Below are positions 46,167-59,227 of a stretch of 64,000 bases of DNA, one piece after another; the stretch's first letter is position 1, and every line of letters begins with the position of its first letter. The DNA is from Phyto melanocephala (taxonomy: Eukaryota; Arthropoda; Insecta; Diptera; Rhinophoridae). A program made the position numbers and the translations under genes. Below the pieces are notes generated by a model. It saw only the letters and a program-made list of their open reading frames with translations. It was not told the DNA's origin and did no database searches. The stretch spans positions 12,071,201-12,135,200 of the forward strand of contig OW799237.1 of assembly GCA_941918925.1 (NCBI GenBank), written 5' to 3'.

Positions 46167-48885
46167 TTACATCTGAAAATATTATAGGACCCTACTCCTT
46201 GAAAATAAAGTTAAAAGTGATGTAACTGTAAAGAAAGAAAACAATCGGTTTGTCCTACCCTTTAAAACAGACCTGAGACCTGAGGCAGGATGAAGACATT
46301 GCCCATATGGCTTGGGATACAAATGCACTTTTTTTAAATACAATCCTTGAACTCAAGGCCAACATTATTGCAGAAATACGAGCATTACAGTCACAAATTT
46401 TAAGAGATGTTATGGGGAATACCCTAAAATAAGCCTATAATTCTGCACATGAAAGCGGGGATCATTTAAGTGACATTATTTTCCGTACTAAGTGCAATAA
46501 TAAATAATAAAAAAAATATATAAACTTTAATTAAATTTAATTTTTAATATCTTTTCGTCCACCCTGTTCATATAAGTGTTTTCATCATTATTCTTGTATT
46601 TAAGTCAGCAGTCTGTTTTTTTTTTCTTTTTTTCTCTCTCTATAGCTGCTAGCTATTTAATTTTGCTTTTTCTTTATACACACGTTGTGACATAAATCTT
46701 ATGAACAAAAAAACAAATATAAACTCAGACACACATGCACACACTTATGCATATAAAGTTATATTGCTCATTTTTACAACAAAACTTAATAAAAATGGAA
46801 ATATAATCAGTGTAATGAAAACACAAATCAGGCATCATAAAAAGGCAAAAACAATTGCTGCTGAAGTTATAATCAGTTGTACACAACAAAGTAGGAAAAT
46901 CAAAAAGTAAGAAAATCAAAAAATAATTATATTTTTGTGAATACATTAGTGTAAGTATATGTCTGAGTGTAAGTGTGACCCATACTGTCGACATTATTAA
47001 CATAAAAATATTACAATTTTTTGTTCAGAAAATTATACTATTTAAATAAGACGTGAATAGAATTTGATAACAAAGAAGGACCTAAGGGAATATCTTAATA
47101 GTATTCGGAAAAAAATTGTTGATTAAACCTGAGATTTCACACGACTTCAGCATAATAATTTAGCTAAAGCTTTTTTTTCTTCTTGAAATTAAAAAAATTA
47201 ATCAAAAGGACTAAATACGTTGATATTTTTGTGGTACATAGGAAAAACTGCTTAAGTTGACATAAGCTAAACTTGAGATAATCACATCTGATAAAATAAA
47301 TAAAATTATTTCTCATCGTAATCCTATAACTACAATTCTAGTATGAAGTCCTTGAAAATTAAAATAATATTTCCTATTAAAAGTAATGAAATATTATATT
47401 GATGAAATCATTTAATTTTTCCAGAAGCAGTTGTTATAGCTCCAAGTGAGGCTGTTAATTAATGGTCATGGGCTAATACCCTCAAGAAAATTTTCAACTA
47501 TTTTGAATAACTTTACTAGAAGTTATAGCATTAGAACGTAATTTTCACAGAAACAATATCATTTGGTATAAAAACTTATTATTATTTTATTACTTTGTAT
47601 AACGCAGAATTCATGTTATAGTCTTTACTGCAAAGAAAATCAGTTATAAAAAATCATCTTAAAATTTAAAAGTGATTTCCTGAAAAACTAGAAAAACAAA
47701 CATAAGCAGTTTTTCCTCAATACCACAGATTTATCATTAACGTATCAGTATTTCTTAATTTAATTACAACGAATAGGTTCTGCTGGCGATTCATGCCAAA
47801 AATATAACTTAATCTAGCACATTATTTGTTCACCTATTTAACTATTTTGACTGAATTTCTTTTCTAAAGTAAATCCGATAAACTCCAAATCTAAAACAGA
47901 AAAAAATTAAACAACAAAAAATTAAGATTTAAAATTGTTAAACTTACTACTGTAGGAGTAGTGAAAAAGCAATGTTTTTTGCAAAAACAACTTGTATTAA
48001 TAATGTTGCTTCAACATGTATTACGTTGTTTTTATTTGTTTTGTTACACATATCTGGTTTACGCATGTGTTTTTAGCAACTTTAATTGCTTATAAATACT
48101 GCACCAATTTTAATAGGTTGTTTTTTACTTTTGCAGTAAGTTTAAACGACTTTCGGCGTTTTTCAATTTTAAATGATCCATATTCGTAAACGGCAAACAT
48201 TTTACTAAATCAATGACACTTCAGATGATATTTAGCCTTGCCAGACCGGCGGTTTTAAAACCACTAAATTGAGAAACCTTTATTTTAACTTTGATATTAA
48301 AAACAAAAATTTGTTTAGTTCGAAATCCTAAAATATAACCTCAGCAAATAAAATTCTAAATCACATTTAAATTGTCTTCTTATTTTCTAGGTAACTCAAC
48401 TCACCAACATATCAGAAGATACATTTTTGGCTGACTATAAATAAATATAAATTTAATTTAATGACATATTTAACTTTGACTAATTTCCGTATTTAATTGA
48501 AATGTCTGAAAATATTTTCCTTTTTTTACCAGCCTTTTTTAATTAAAAATATTTACGTTTTGAATAAACCACTGTCAGTTCCTGTTATGATTTTGTTAAT
48601 GTTTGTCAAAAACTATACATGCTTTTTTACTAAAAACTTATGTTTTTTAATAAAATCTCTCTTCAAATTGTCAGCCTTTTTTTTTGTCATTTTCAGACTT
48701 TTTTAATCATTTTTTATATAAAATTTTGCCATTTTTGGTCATCGCAAGCTGACAACACTGGTTACTAATAACTTTTACAACCATTTTATTCTTTAACCTT
48801 TGAACTACTTGAATCAATGTCCGTATGACTGATTCACCAATTTGTCGTTTCATGGATCACTGTTTTACCTCTCTCCAATTTACTA
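46167..48885. other. AT-rich non-coding DNA, nothing recognised
   Basis: No exon or transposon recognised. Short ACAC runs occur around 46725-46745. Confidence 0.45.
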
Positions 48886-48888
48886 CAT

Positions 48889-49018
48889 TCATTGACGTAG
48901 TTAAAAGGTTTTCTGGTGATGGCAAAAATTCAAAACTTAATCTCGAATCCTGCGGGTTGCAAGAGTAATTATAGGGGGCGTTGGTAACCACCATTGAATA
49001 GTTTAACTACGCCAATGA
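48889..49018. mobile_element. Small TIR element (130 bp)
   Basis: TCATTGACGTAGTTAAA (48889-48905) and TTTAACTACGCCAATGA (49002-49018) are inverted repeats with one mismatch. The interior contains TTTTCTGG and CGAATCCTGCGGGTTGCAA. A related, more diverged copy with TTTTCTGG, CGAATCCTGCGAGATGCAA and GGTTACGCCAATGA follows at about 49098-49212. Confidence 0.55.
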
Positions 49019-49212
49019 CAAAAATCTGCATTGCTCTAACGTTAATGTTGCGGATTTGTAAGCTTTGTGTTTATATTAAAATGTGGTACTATATTACTCG
49101 ACTTAGTAAAAGTTTTCTGGAGGGGACACAATATTAAACTGAGTAAATTTCGAATCCTGCGAGATGCAAAAAAAATTCTAAAGGGGACCCAAAATAGTTT
49201 GGTTACGCCAAT

Positions 49213-50325
49213 GACTAAAAGCTTCGTAACTTTTACGTAAACGCTGCGGTTTCCTTAGTTCACAATGCAAAATCTTTTATAATCACTTTTTGCAAATAAA
49301 ACCAAATAAATAAGTAAAAATAATAAAAAAAAATAGGGCTTTTAATTATAAAACTTGGAAGTAGAGTTAAAATTTTCTTATTTACGATTTTAAGAACTTC
49401 AAACGGCATAAGACCAATTTAATTTTAGTTTTGTAGGCACAAAAATACTTTATACTAAAAACTTGGAAAAATAATTTTTAATCGTTTTACTTTTAATTTT
49501 TGTAAATTAAATTTCTAAAAAATAAAATGTTAGTTCTTCATAAAAATTACAAAAAGAAACAAGCGAAATTAATAATTTTATTAGTTTAACAAATTGTTTC
49601 AGTTCTTTAATTGTAGCAGAAATGTACTATGAAATTTAAACTTTGTCAGGTTCGCGAAATAGTACCTTTTTACGCAAGTTAATAAAGGAAAACGAATCAA
49701 CTGATTTGGAACGTATATGCTTACGTAATAGTAACGAGACCTTAAATCATCGCTGAGTTATCGAATTATTTTGCAAACTTAACTACAAAGTAGTTACTAA
49801 ATAGTTTAAGATTAAATTATAAAACTTTCTTAAACATATTTTATTGAATACAACTGAATAAATATCTGTGTTTTAATTTGAAGTGAGCAGATCTTAAAAT
49901 CGACTCAGGACTGATTAAGCCATACATCGTCAATATTGCTTGTAAGGTCATCGAAATCAAGAACCTAATACGGTTTCGAAACCTTTAATAGTAATAAGCA
50001 GTTATTTTTAATCTTTTTCCTCTTTGTGCCTCGACAATTTTTAATTATAAACGTGATATGTTTTAGCTTAATTTGCTATAGGATTTTTAGGGGTATTCAT
50101 TTAATCAACTAAATAATACCCCTTAAACTTTAAATTTACATTTAAATTGTGACGTCTTGCTTATTTTTGATTCACCTATATGGTGATTATTTACGAGGTG
50201 CGTTTGTTTCATACAGTTGCTAAGTGCAAAAAATTTAAGAATTGCCTAAAATATTTGTTGCAGCGCATATCCTTATTTGGATAAAACTTCGTACATATTA
50301 TATTTGAATTTGTTCAGACTTTTTT
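49213..50325. other. AT-rich non-coding DNA, nothing recognised
   Basis: No supported feature. Confidence 0.45.
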
Positions 50326-50328
50326 TAT

Positions 50329-51150
50329 GTGTTTATTTATTTATTTTATAAAAGTCTATAGATTATAAATTCTTATAGACCAAAAAAGAAAAATACATGC
50401 AAAAAATAAACTTAACTAATTACAAACATTTAAGAACATTTAAGAACAGAATAATATTACGTTTAATTATATTAACATTTACAGAAAAATCAATGAAACT
50501 ATAAAGATCATTATAGTTTTACGATATTCTCCTTAGTGGATCAGCATCAGCGTAGTCAGTTTGAAGACATCTAAGATAAAGAGGAGTAAAATTCCGAGTA
50601 GCTCTTAGTGGAACATTAAAGTTGATATTACTCAGCAAAAATTAAGAATTAACAGAACCATTTAATAAATTCACCATAAAAGTTACATTAAGCATAATTC
50701 GTCTACTTTCTAATGTAATAATGGCAACTTAATTGTAGCAAGTCTAGTTGTGTACGGCAGAATGTTTCTATCAGGATCCCATGTTGTATGACCTAAACAA
50801 AATAGAAGGAATTGTTTCTGAACAGATTCGATTCGATCCTTTTGAAAATTGGTATAAGGATCCCAAATAATAGATCCGAATTCTAGACTAGGTCTTACTA
50901 ATGAGGATTACAACCGTACAGTTATTTGTGGTTCTGTAAACTCTTTAGCTCAACGTTTTATAAAAGCGAGAACACCACGAGATTTATTTACCATCATAAC
51001 AATATGGTTGTTGAAATTTAGTTTAGGGTCAAAAAGAACGCCTAGATCCAGAAATTCCGAAACCAGTTCAAGAAAGAAGAGACAACCAGCATTCCGATTT
51101 CTTGAGAATCTTTGATGTTTGCTTTTTTTAAGGTTGAGAGTCATTAAATT
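50329..51150 (-). mobile_element. LINE (jockey/CR1-like), 5'-truncated, with AAATA tail
   Basis: Minus-strand translation shows the reverse-transcriptase end: LVSEFLDLGVLFDPKLNFNN, HIVMMVNKSRGVLAFIKR (51060-50950), and after a frame break LEFGSIIWDPY and NRIESVQKQFLLFCLGH (about 50890-50800). Further on it reads LATIKLPLL, a frame-broken ANVTFMVNLLN and NFNVPLRATRNFTPLYLR. The end is TAAAATAAATAAATAAACAC at about 50329-50350, a typical short-repeat tail. It is related to the copies at 4930-6040 and 17714-18423. Confidence 0.85.
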
Positions 51151-52206
51151 AATAGTGCACCATTCGAAAAATTTAAAAAAAAAATGTTGTAACTGAGTTC
51201 CATCTTTGAGTTTAAATTTTTAATTTTTTTTTTTAAATAAAAAAATTAATTTTAAAAATAAAAAAAAAATAATATTAAAAGGAAAAGTTTTGTTGAGTAA
51301 ATGTACGGCTTCATCGTCAGTGATAACGTGTTGGATGTAAATATAATCTATTACAATTCCAAGATTTTAGCTAAACTCGATAATGATTACGTCGTTGTTT
51401 TTTTTCATTTTTTTCTTACATATTTTAAAAATTTTGTTTCGACCTTCTATTTGTAGAATTCAAATTTTTTAGACATTCGTCGCGATTTATAATTTTACTC
51501 GTACTTTTGTACGCTTCACAACACACACGATTAAGATAAATGAAGCCGACAACAACAAAATTATCTAAATACAATATTCAGCTTCTTTTTACAAAAAACA
51601 TCAATTTTCTACTTTGAACTAAACTTTAATATCTCATGCAAAGCATGGCAATAATTTTTTATTTTTCAATCTATTATAGACACAAACAAATAGCCCAAAT
51701 TCATAAAGAAATTTTTTTCTATTAAACGCGAAACTTGTTCAAATTGAAATTGAAACCCAGAAACAGCAATAATAACATAAAACAGATAAAACAACAAGAA
51801 AATTAATCATTAAAAGAACAAGAACAATAACATTAGTATTATTTTCAAGACGACTGATTATGAATAATGGTGACATTAAGATAGATTAATAATAAGAAAT
51901 GAATATACAATGGCAAGACAACACAAAACCAAACAAGAAACAACTTTAATAACAGCCAAATACTTTGTACAGTAATAAAACACACAAGCGTAGAAAAGAG
52001 CACACACATACATGTAAGCAGATAGCGTTTAAATATGAGTACACAACATTGTAAACAATGATACAATCAACCATATATACAAACAAAAATAAAGCAGGCG
52101 AATTAAGCAATATTACAATAGACTGAGGCAGAGATTTAAAGGAGTTTAAAGATTGCTTAACAGTTTTTTATTTTAATTGACATAAAATCTTAATTTATAT
52201 CTTAAA
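51151..52206. other. AT-rich non-coding DNA, nothing recognised
   Basis: Long A/T runs at 51170-51290; otherwise AT-rich, CAACAA-rich sequence with no supported gene. Confidence 0.45.
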
Positions 52207-52770
52207 ACTAGCTGACTGCCTCGGCTTTGCTCGGAAGCTATTTACTAATGGTTAGTATTTCATATAGAATTAAAAATTAAAATACAATTTTAGTGCAAAG
52301 AAAAAATAACACAAATTTTGCTTAATTTATTCAATAAATTTTTTTTTGTCATTCTATTGGGGGAGAAAATGAATAGTGCTGACGGTGAACCGACCCTCGC
52401 AACATACAATTGACCGTGGGAAAAACATGGGGATTCTAGGTTTAACCCACACACTTTTTTGACGATTGCCGTTAAGATTTATTAATCGTCATAGCGAACG
52501 AAAATTGGAAATTGCTGGAAATTTAACGCATTTAAGCTTAAACGGTAGATCATTTGATATCATAGATATCCTTGGTATAAGTACTTCTTCACCTTCAAAC
52601 TTTCCTATGATCATCTTTGCTTTAATAGCGCTTGGTATTAACGTTTTAACAACCAATCTAGTACTATTGCGTAGCTATTTTTTTACAAACCATCTCCTGA
52701 AAATTTCCAATCGAATAATCTTGACTGGGTATCCATTAAGATACGAATTCACTTTGTGAGAGAAATTGTG
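52207..52770 (-). pseudogene. Helitron helicase C-terminus with element 3' end
   Basis: Minus-strand reading across frame breaks gives RNSTRLVVKTLIPSAIKAKM, IIGKFEGEEVLIPRIS and NDLPFKLKCVKFP. In another frame FAMTINKS follows (52498-52474), then GLNLESPCFSHGQLYVAR (about 52443-52390). These are the closing helicase motifs of Helitron Rep/helicase proteins (NGTRL, GE.VLIPRI.., FAMTINKSQGQ, SHGQLYVA.SR). Downstream on minus the DNA ends in a CGAGCAAAGCCGAGG stem-like region and GCTAGT at 52212-52207, matching the CTAG-type end of rolling-circle elements and similar to 59281-59311. Confidence 0.85.
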
Positions 52771-52849
52771 TAATAAGTTTTGCTTACTTTGGAAAAACCG
52801 TAATGAATTTTTTATTATTTTTCTTTTGTGCAGACCAGTTTGGCACTTT

Positions 52850-53040
52850 GTTGCTTTTAAAGCCGTTTGTTCAGTTATAATGCGACCGCTTTTAGTATGA
52901 TCAATACTATTCCGCCTGAATCCTGCTGATTTCCTTCTAATTTCAGGCTCTACCACTGGAAAAATGCGGTTCAATAAGATTCCGGATATTATTCTATTAA
53001 TCACATTTAAAAGGTTGATGCCTCTTAAATTTGTTCACTT
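52850..53040 (-). pseudogene. Non-LTR reverse transcriptase N-part remnant
   Basis: Minus-strand reading NLRGINLLNVINRIISGI, LLNRIFPVVEPEIRRKSAGF and RRN followed by SIDHT matches the first conserved blocks of non-LTR reverse transcriptases (N.R.I.LL....K..S......R, Q.GFR...ST.D). It stops shortly after RIITEQT. The fragment directly abuts the Helitron remnant, so one may have inserted in the other. Confidence 0.75.
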
Positions 53041-55140
53041 CATCCGACTTTCCTAACGCTGTCGTCTGTCTATGGTATAAGGGGTACAGAAATCGTTAAA
53101 ATTTTAGTGTTTAACTAAAGGTTTAATTATGCTTGCCGAAGGGAATTTATCAGCTCTGACTAGTTGTGTTATCAGATTCTGCATACTTGTGGTCTTTAAA
53201 CGTTGTTATTGCTTCTAGTTTTTCATCAATATCACTTCCTTGAGTGTGCTCACAGATCTAAGTTGCTTTATTACCGTTTGTATAGCCAAGGATACTTCTG
53301 TTACGGTCTACCCATACACAAATTAACCCTTTCCCAGTGTACTCTAGTTCACGGTTGCCACTGCATAGGGGTGTCATACTAGAGTGACTGTGCTTGTGAT
53401 CTGCAAGCAGTTTTTCAAGTATTGAATTCCTTTAAAATTCTGCCTAAAACTACTACGCAGTGAAAGGCTCCAACGACTTCAAAAGGAGTCTAAATTAGAC
53501 ATGATATGAATATTGTTTGCTTTAAATAAGTATTAAATTCAAAAAAATAAAATAAACCTTGGATGAGGAAATAAGTAAACAAAACCACAATAAGAAAAAC
53601 CTTGTCAATTTTGTGAACAACAGGAGTAGTAACAATAGCAGTCATGCACAGAGAATAAATAGAAAAGAGATTTAAAAGCATGCGAAATGGCATACATTTT
53701 AAATGAATATACCCTACTGTCGACCATGTAGGTAAGTAGCACAGCATTTTAAAGGGATCTACTAATCAAAATAGATTTTTTCTTCATATATTTAGTTTAA
53801 CATTTGAAATATAATTAAATTTTAAAACCACACAAAAGCTCAACTTTTATACTTATTAAATGCTGTTAACATTATTTGTATGTTGCTTAAGTCTATAAAA
53901 ATTATTATCTAAAACTTATTACAACAAACAAACACTTCAACTTGTCCTGTTACTTTCGCAGTGAAAAACCAATTATGCTGCCTTCGTTTTATTTTACATT
54001 ACATTTCGAACAAGACTAAAACTAAGTAACCAGAAAATAAAAACTGAAAACAGAAAACCGAAAATATGTAAATAGGAAAGCAAAAAATAGATGGTTTTGT
54101 AAAAAATTGTAAAGAAATGTTCAACAATAATTTAAAATTATAGACTATAGAACAGAAATAGAAACTAATACAAATGAAAATGATTTGATATGCAAACAAA
54201 AAAAGAGAAATAAACAAACAAAGGAGGAAAGAAAGAAAAAACTCTGAATGCTGGAAATTATAAAACTCCCACATAGATCAACCAAAAGGCAGACAAACAT
54301 TTATATAAATAAAGAAAACGGTAAAAAAAAAAGAACAAACTAAAATAAACAGAAGGCTAAACAGTCCAAAGAACAATATTTACAATGACAGCACGACAAA
54401 CAGATGGTAAACGTATAAAACACATACTACTATAAATCTACACACAAACATACAAAAAGGACTAAGCTCTACTTTGAGTGAATATATTTTTTTTTATAAA
54501 TTTTGAAGTGAAATAGAATTAAATCAAATGACTGAATGTTTAGAATGGTAATAGTGTGGAATATTTTGAAAATTTTAGAAAATTTAAGTAAAAAAAATGA
54601 AATTAGACACTACTGTGCCAGAATGAATACAAATGATGCTGTTAAGTAATAAATCTGTTTAATTTATCAAAGTTTTATAGTTTATTTTTCCAAAACTTTT
54701 TCGTTTTTCTTTTTGATAATCTAAAAAACCAAGTATGTGTTTATGAGTATTAGTCAAGCTAAAGCATAATGTCACTGTATATTTATCGAATACATAGACA
54801 TAGCTACTACCACATAGATGACATATAATAAACATTTATGGACACTACCAGAAGAATTTTTCTGCAAAAGCAAAATCACAAAATTTTTTATTTATTTTTT
54901 TAAGGGAACTAGACAAGATCAAAATGCTCGTCAAGCCGTTTAGTAGAATTTTTTAAAAAGTGTATGTATGTGATACAGAGAAAAAACAAATATCCCTCAA
55001 AATTCCATGTTTCATATGAAAAATGGAATTCTTAGGGTATTGGCATTACTCTCCTTTGAACTCCTAAACAAAGTGTAGCCAATAAATATCTTTCATATTT
55101 ACACATACATATGTGTTGGGGAAATATGAAAGCAGACCAC
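53041..55140. other. Non-coding DNA, nothing firmly recognised
   Basis: 53041-53460 has more balanced composition and may be the upstream part of the retrotransposon ending at 53040, but no motif is clear. 53500-54900 is AT-rich filler. Confidence 0.4.
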
Positions 55141-55199
55141 TACTATTTCGGCTCATTCTTCTACATCCTGTGCTTATTAGTGCTTTCATGGATATCAAT

Positions 55200-55790
55200 C
55201 GTTATCCTTTCGTTCATTACGAAACGTACAAGCGTTTTCTCTGGACCAGAAAACGATTTCGCATTGCCGACTGTTGATTGAAGATAATCCTCATCGTCAT
55301 TTTAAATAACAAGCATTTTCATTAGACTATGCCCAAGAGTATATACACTTAATGTGAGCCTACCTGTGATCCTTAATCAGCCTTCTGAGTCTCCCTTACC
55401 TCTTAAAGTACGATGTCCAGGATTTTTCTATACACAATTAGTAAAGATAAACTAAAATCATAAACTATAAACGTACAGTGTAGCTATCAGATCCATCAGC
55501 ATCTAATTCTCCCTGACCTCTTTATTTAATAGGTTTAGGATTCCAAAATTTTGCAGCTAACCGCTATCCAAATTTCGCTAACCACTTTAAGTACGAAGTC
55601 CAGGGTTCTTCTATGTTCCATTTTTAGAGATACTGATGTCCTCATTGTGGATGAATCCATACGCCATAAGCGTGCGATGCACCTAATCTATAGACATGCG
55701 CTTCAACGGCATGTATATACATAAGTCTCCCTGACCTCTTTATGTAGGAGGTTCACGATTCTCATGTCTCTCAGCCATAGGTGTTGATAA
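55200..55790. repeat. Repeat with recurring CCCTGACCTCTTTATGTA phrase
   Basis: TCTCCC(T)(G/T)ACCTCTT followed by TA..TAGGA or AAAGTACGATGTCCAGGA occurs at about 55389, 55507, 55580 (partial) and 55726. The start resembles a stretch at 38529. Possibly a decayed tandem repeat inside a retroelement; family unknown. Confidence 0.35.
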
Positions 55791-56594
55791 TACCTCTATG
55801 TTCCAAACTATCGAAAGATTTGGCGTGGACACTCCACTTAGGTAACATGCTCCCGGGGTTAACTTTTTTTATACTTTTTCTATAAGTCTTCTTTAAGCGC
55901 AAATATTTGAAATGGGCTAAGATACAGAAAAACTGGGAGCAAATATTGCAAACCACTAATAGAAATATTCACTATTCAACCAGAAAGTATTGTGTTGTTA
56001 AAATATCTACTTCCCCGAAAAATTAATAATGGGACACTTTTTTTTTATTTATACATTTTAACTGTTTCTACTAGCAATAATGTCAACCTCAGTATAATTC
56101 TAATGTTGCTTAACCATTAAATAGATTCACCATTCTTAAACGCTGCTATCTCACATCAATACTTTTTCATCAAAATTGTTTAAGGTTTGTCACTTTAACA
56201 TGTTTATCAGTAAATGGATACAATTTCCAACATTTTTCTGTTCCTAGACGTAATTTAATAATTAAACCGTAACATTACAAAGTGCTTATATATTATATAT
56301 ATATTGGTATAATTTAAATAGAAAAGAATTTAATATTTTATTTTACTCTCAGACCGATCAAACTTTTTTTTTTTTTGTAGTTGGTTGACCAAGAGCAAAA
56401 GAATTCATCTCATCGGACTGTTTACAAGTAACTAATGAGCTTACCGAGAGCTTCGCTATTTACCTGGTCGGATTATTTATAAACTACTGAGAGTCTAAGA
56501 TTTATCCAATAGAACCTTAGACAACCAAAATACGAAGCAATTAACTTGTCATACTCGTTTTTTTTAATCTTTAACATATAACACTTTCATTCAT

Positions 56595-57195
56595 TACGAA
56601 AGCGTTCGATATGGATGTACATTAATACCGCTGCTCGCTCAAAATAGCTTTTACGGATATCAGAATCAAAATTGTTATTAATGTTGCAATTATAAATTAT
56701 ATCAGATAAAGAAACGACTCTGTAATAATCACCACCAATGCTGAAGAATTTCAAAATTTAATGAATCGTATTAATAATACTAGCGTCGAGTGTGTTCTTA
56801 ACATCAATATAAATAAAACTGTGGCTATACGCAGAATAAAAAATATTTTAATTACCAATACCATAAATTAAAAAGCTCAAGCTTTACAACAGGTTAACAG
56901 TTGTCGAAATCTTGTTATATGTGTTAACTTCACCATCGATCACTCAGCTAAAATTAAAAAAAAAATTTTTCCAAAAAACTTTTGTCAACATGAACTAATT
57001 GAAAAATATTGTAACATAAATCTTAATCTAGGATTATGAATACGTAAATAAGGTTGTTATTGTATGTATGACCCATTTTGTTGTATAAGCCAAAGGCGTG
57101 CACACCAGATACCAACAGATAACTCTAAGAATGAGGCATTTATAATGTGGTCATACCAACGCATTCTTAGAATTTCATAGATGGAAAAAGTTACA
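56595..57195 (+). pseudogene. Non-LTR reverse transcriptase remnant
   Basis: Plus-strand reading gives VRYGCTLIPLLAQNSFY (from VRQGC.LSPLLFN.Y) at about 56602. It then reads INYIR followed by a decayed YADD box (stop-R-N-D) and SVIITTNAEEFQNLMNRINN at about 56692-56766. VLNININKTVAI and VNSCRNLVICVNF follow, and after 57075 in broken frames LLYKPKAC..., IMWSYQRILRIS and MEKVT. That order is the palm-to-thumb and connecting region of an RTE-like reverse transcriptase. Stops in the catalytic box show it is dead. Confidence 0.75.
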
Positions 57196-57199
57196 AATA

Positions 57200-58520
57200 T
57201 TTAAGTATTACACCGTCCACAAATTACTAACTGTTAAATAAATAAATAAATATTGTTAAATATGTTAAACAAAATTAAAAATATGGGTTGCTACAACAAA
57301 TTATTCAAGTAGCATGAAGGAGTTTAATTTGAACAAAAAAAATCAAATGGCTAAAAAATTTAAGAGACTGGTTTAATTTCTTATCAATAGAACTATTAAA
57401 AAAGTTTCATTTAAAATAATGGTTTACAACCTTCGTAGCGTAGAGGTACGATAAGAACAACAAAACCGTAAACGTACCAAACGGGAGCAAAAATATTTGC
57501 TCGAAACGTGCCATACCATCCCGCTGCTTATAGCTTTATCCTTGCCAAACCTAATGCGCTATAAACATATTTTTTTAATATTTTTTTTTCAAATTTGTGG
57601 TAATTTTAAAAAGCCTTGTCTTTCAATATTGCAATTACAAAATTTATATATTTATTTTTAATTCAAAAATTCAACACTACCTCAATTTTAGCGCTCATAG
57701 CAAACTAAAAAGCAAATCCTAAAAGAAAATACATACAAATTATGTTCATCTTTGCCACAAGCCTCCACTTATATACTCACTTCTTAAACTAGTTAATTAT
57801 AATTTGTCCACATTTCTTTGTTTTTAATAACAAGAGCCTTGTTGCCATTTTATGTCTGCTTTATTTTATTAACATGTTTATGTTTAATTTTTGTGGTCCA
57901 AAAGAAAATCTTCCATATTTATGTATTTATAATTTTACTATTGTATTGAAATTTTTTGTTTTTCTTTTTTTTTTTTTTTTTTGTTGGCCATGTGTTTAAT
58001 AAGAAACAAATAGTAAAATTTTTTTATTATGTTACGCCTATAAGTCGGCAATGGTTTTTATAACATTTTTATATCATTATATATGGTCAGTTTTATGGGG
58101 AAAAAAACAAAAGATTTTATGAAGTTGTTTACGAAAATTAAGTTTTAATTAAAAATATTATTTTTTGACCAACACAAGGATGTAAGCATTATTAAATATA
58201 GATTGAGATAATATTGTGAAATAATCGAAATTTATTTTATTGATCTCTGTTATAAAATTTTCATAAGGAAAAGTTGCAGCTCGTTTTTTTTACCGTTTTT
58301 TGTTATGAATAACACCATATAATTTTAGGTAAAATTTTTGGTAATAGCAAAATACATTTTTAACAAAAAATGCTATTCGCAATTGACAATTAGAATAATT
58401 GCATCCATTAAAGCAAATGATATATAAAATAAGTTACGAAACAATATGTTTCGACTTCGAAAAAAGTCGAAATGAGAGAAACCACAAACAAACCTTAATA
58501 AAACTATGCGTTACATATGG
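57200..58520. other. AT-rich non-coding DNA, nothing recognised
   Basis: No supported gene; a long T run at 57961-57982. Confidence 0.45.
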
Positions 58521-58543
58521 CAATCTATATATATAAAAGTGAA

Positions 58544-58548
<5 letters not shown>

Positions 58549-58608
<60 letters not shown>
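58549..58608. repeat. GT dinucleotide run, 30 units
   Basis: Uninterrupted (GT)30 inside the rolling-circle element. Confidence 0.97.
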
Positions 58609-58610
<2 letters not shown>

Positions 58611-58743
58611 GCTATAGACTCCGAAACTGTAAAACCGATCGGACTCAAACTGTGGCAAGTTGTTGCACACATACCAGGGAGTGTTTATGGGTGGAAAAAA
58701 GTGGGCGGGTCCACGCCCATAAAAATTAGTTATCAGTTTTAGC

Positions 58744-59227
58744 TACTTGCACTTGACCGATTTTTCTGAAACTTTGCACACATATTGTGCTGTCATGACT
58801 AAATAATTTTTTGATAAGAAAAGTGGGCGGGGCCACGCCCCTAAAAAATTTTTAATTTTGAGGTACTTGCACTGGACCGATTTTTCTGAAACTTTGCACA
58901 CATACTAAGCTGTCATAACCATATAATTTCGTAATTAGAAAAGTGGGCAGGGCCACGCCCATAAAAAAAGGTTATAATTTTGAGGTACTTGCACCAGACC
59001 GATTTTTCTGAAACTTTGCACACATATCGAGCTGTCATGACTTAATAATTTCGTGATTAGAAAAGTGGGCAGTGCCACGCCCATAAGAAATAGGTATCTT
59101 TTTGAGGTACTTGCACTGAACCGATTATTCTGAAACTTTGCACACATATTGAGCTGTTATGACTTTACAATTTCGTGATTAGAAAAGTGGGCAATGCCAC
59201 GCCCATAAAAAAATTATAATATTTAGG
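58744..59227 (+). repeat. Four tandem 120-122-bp units with GC palindrome
   Basis: Units start with TACTTGCAC at 58744, 58864, 58986 and 59108; the next start, degenerate, is at 59228. Each carries CCGATTTTTCTGAAACTTTG, CACACATA, GAGCTGTCATGACT and a GTGGGC.G.GCCACGCCC inverted repeat. Conservation between units is high, roughly nine bases in ten. Confidence 0.92.

Noticed and set aside
58506..58742. Open frame coding poly(Cys-Val)
   Set aside because: It translates the GT dinucleotide run of the rolling-circle element.
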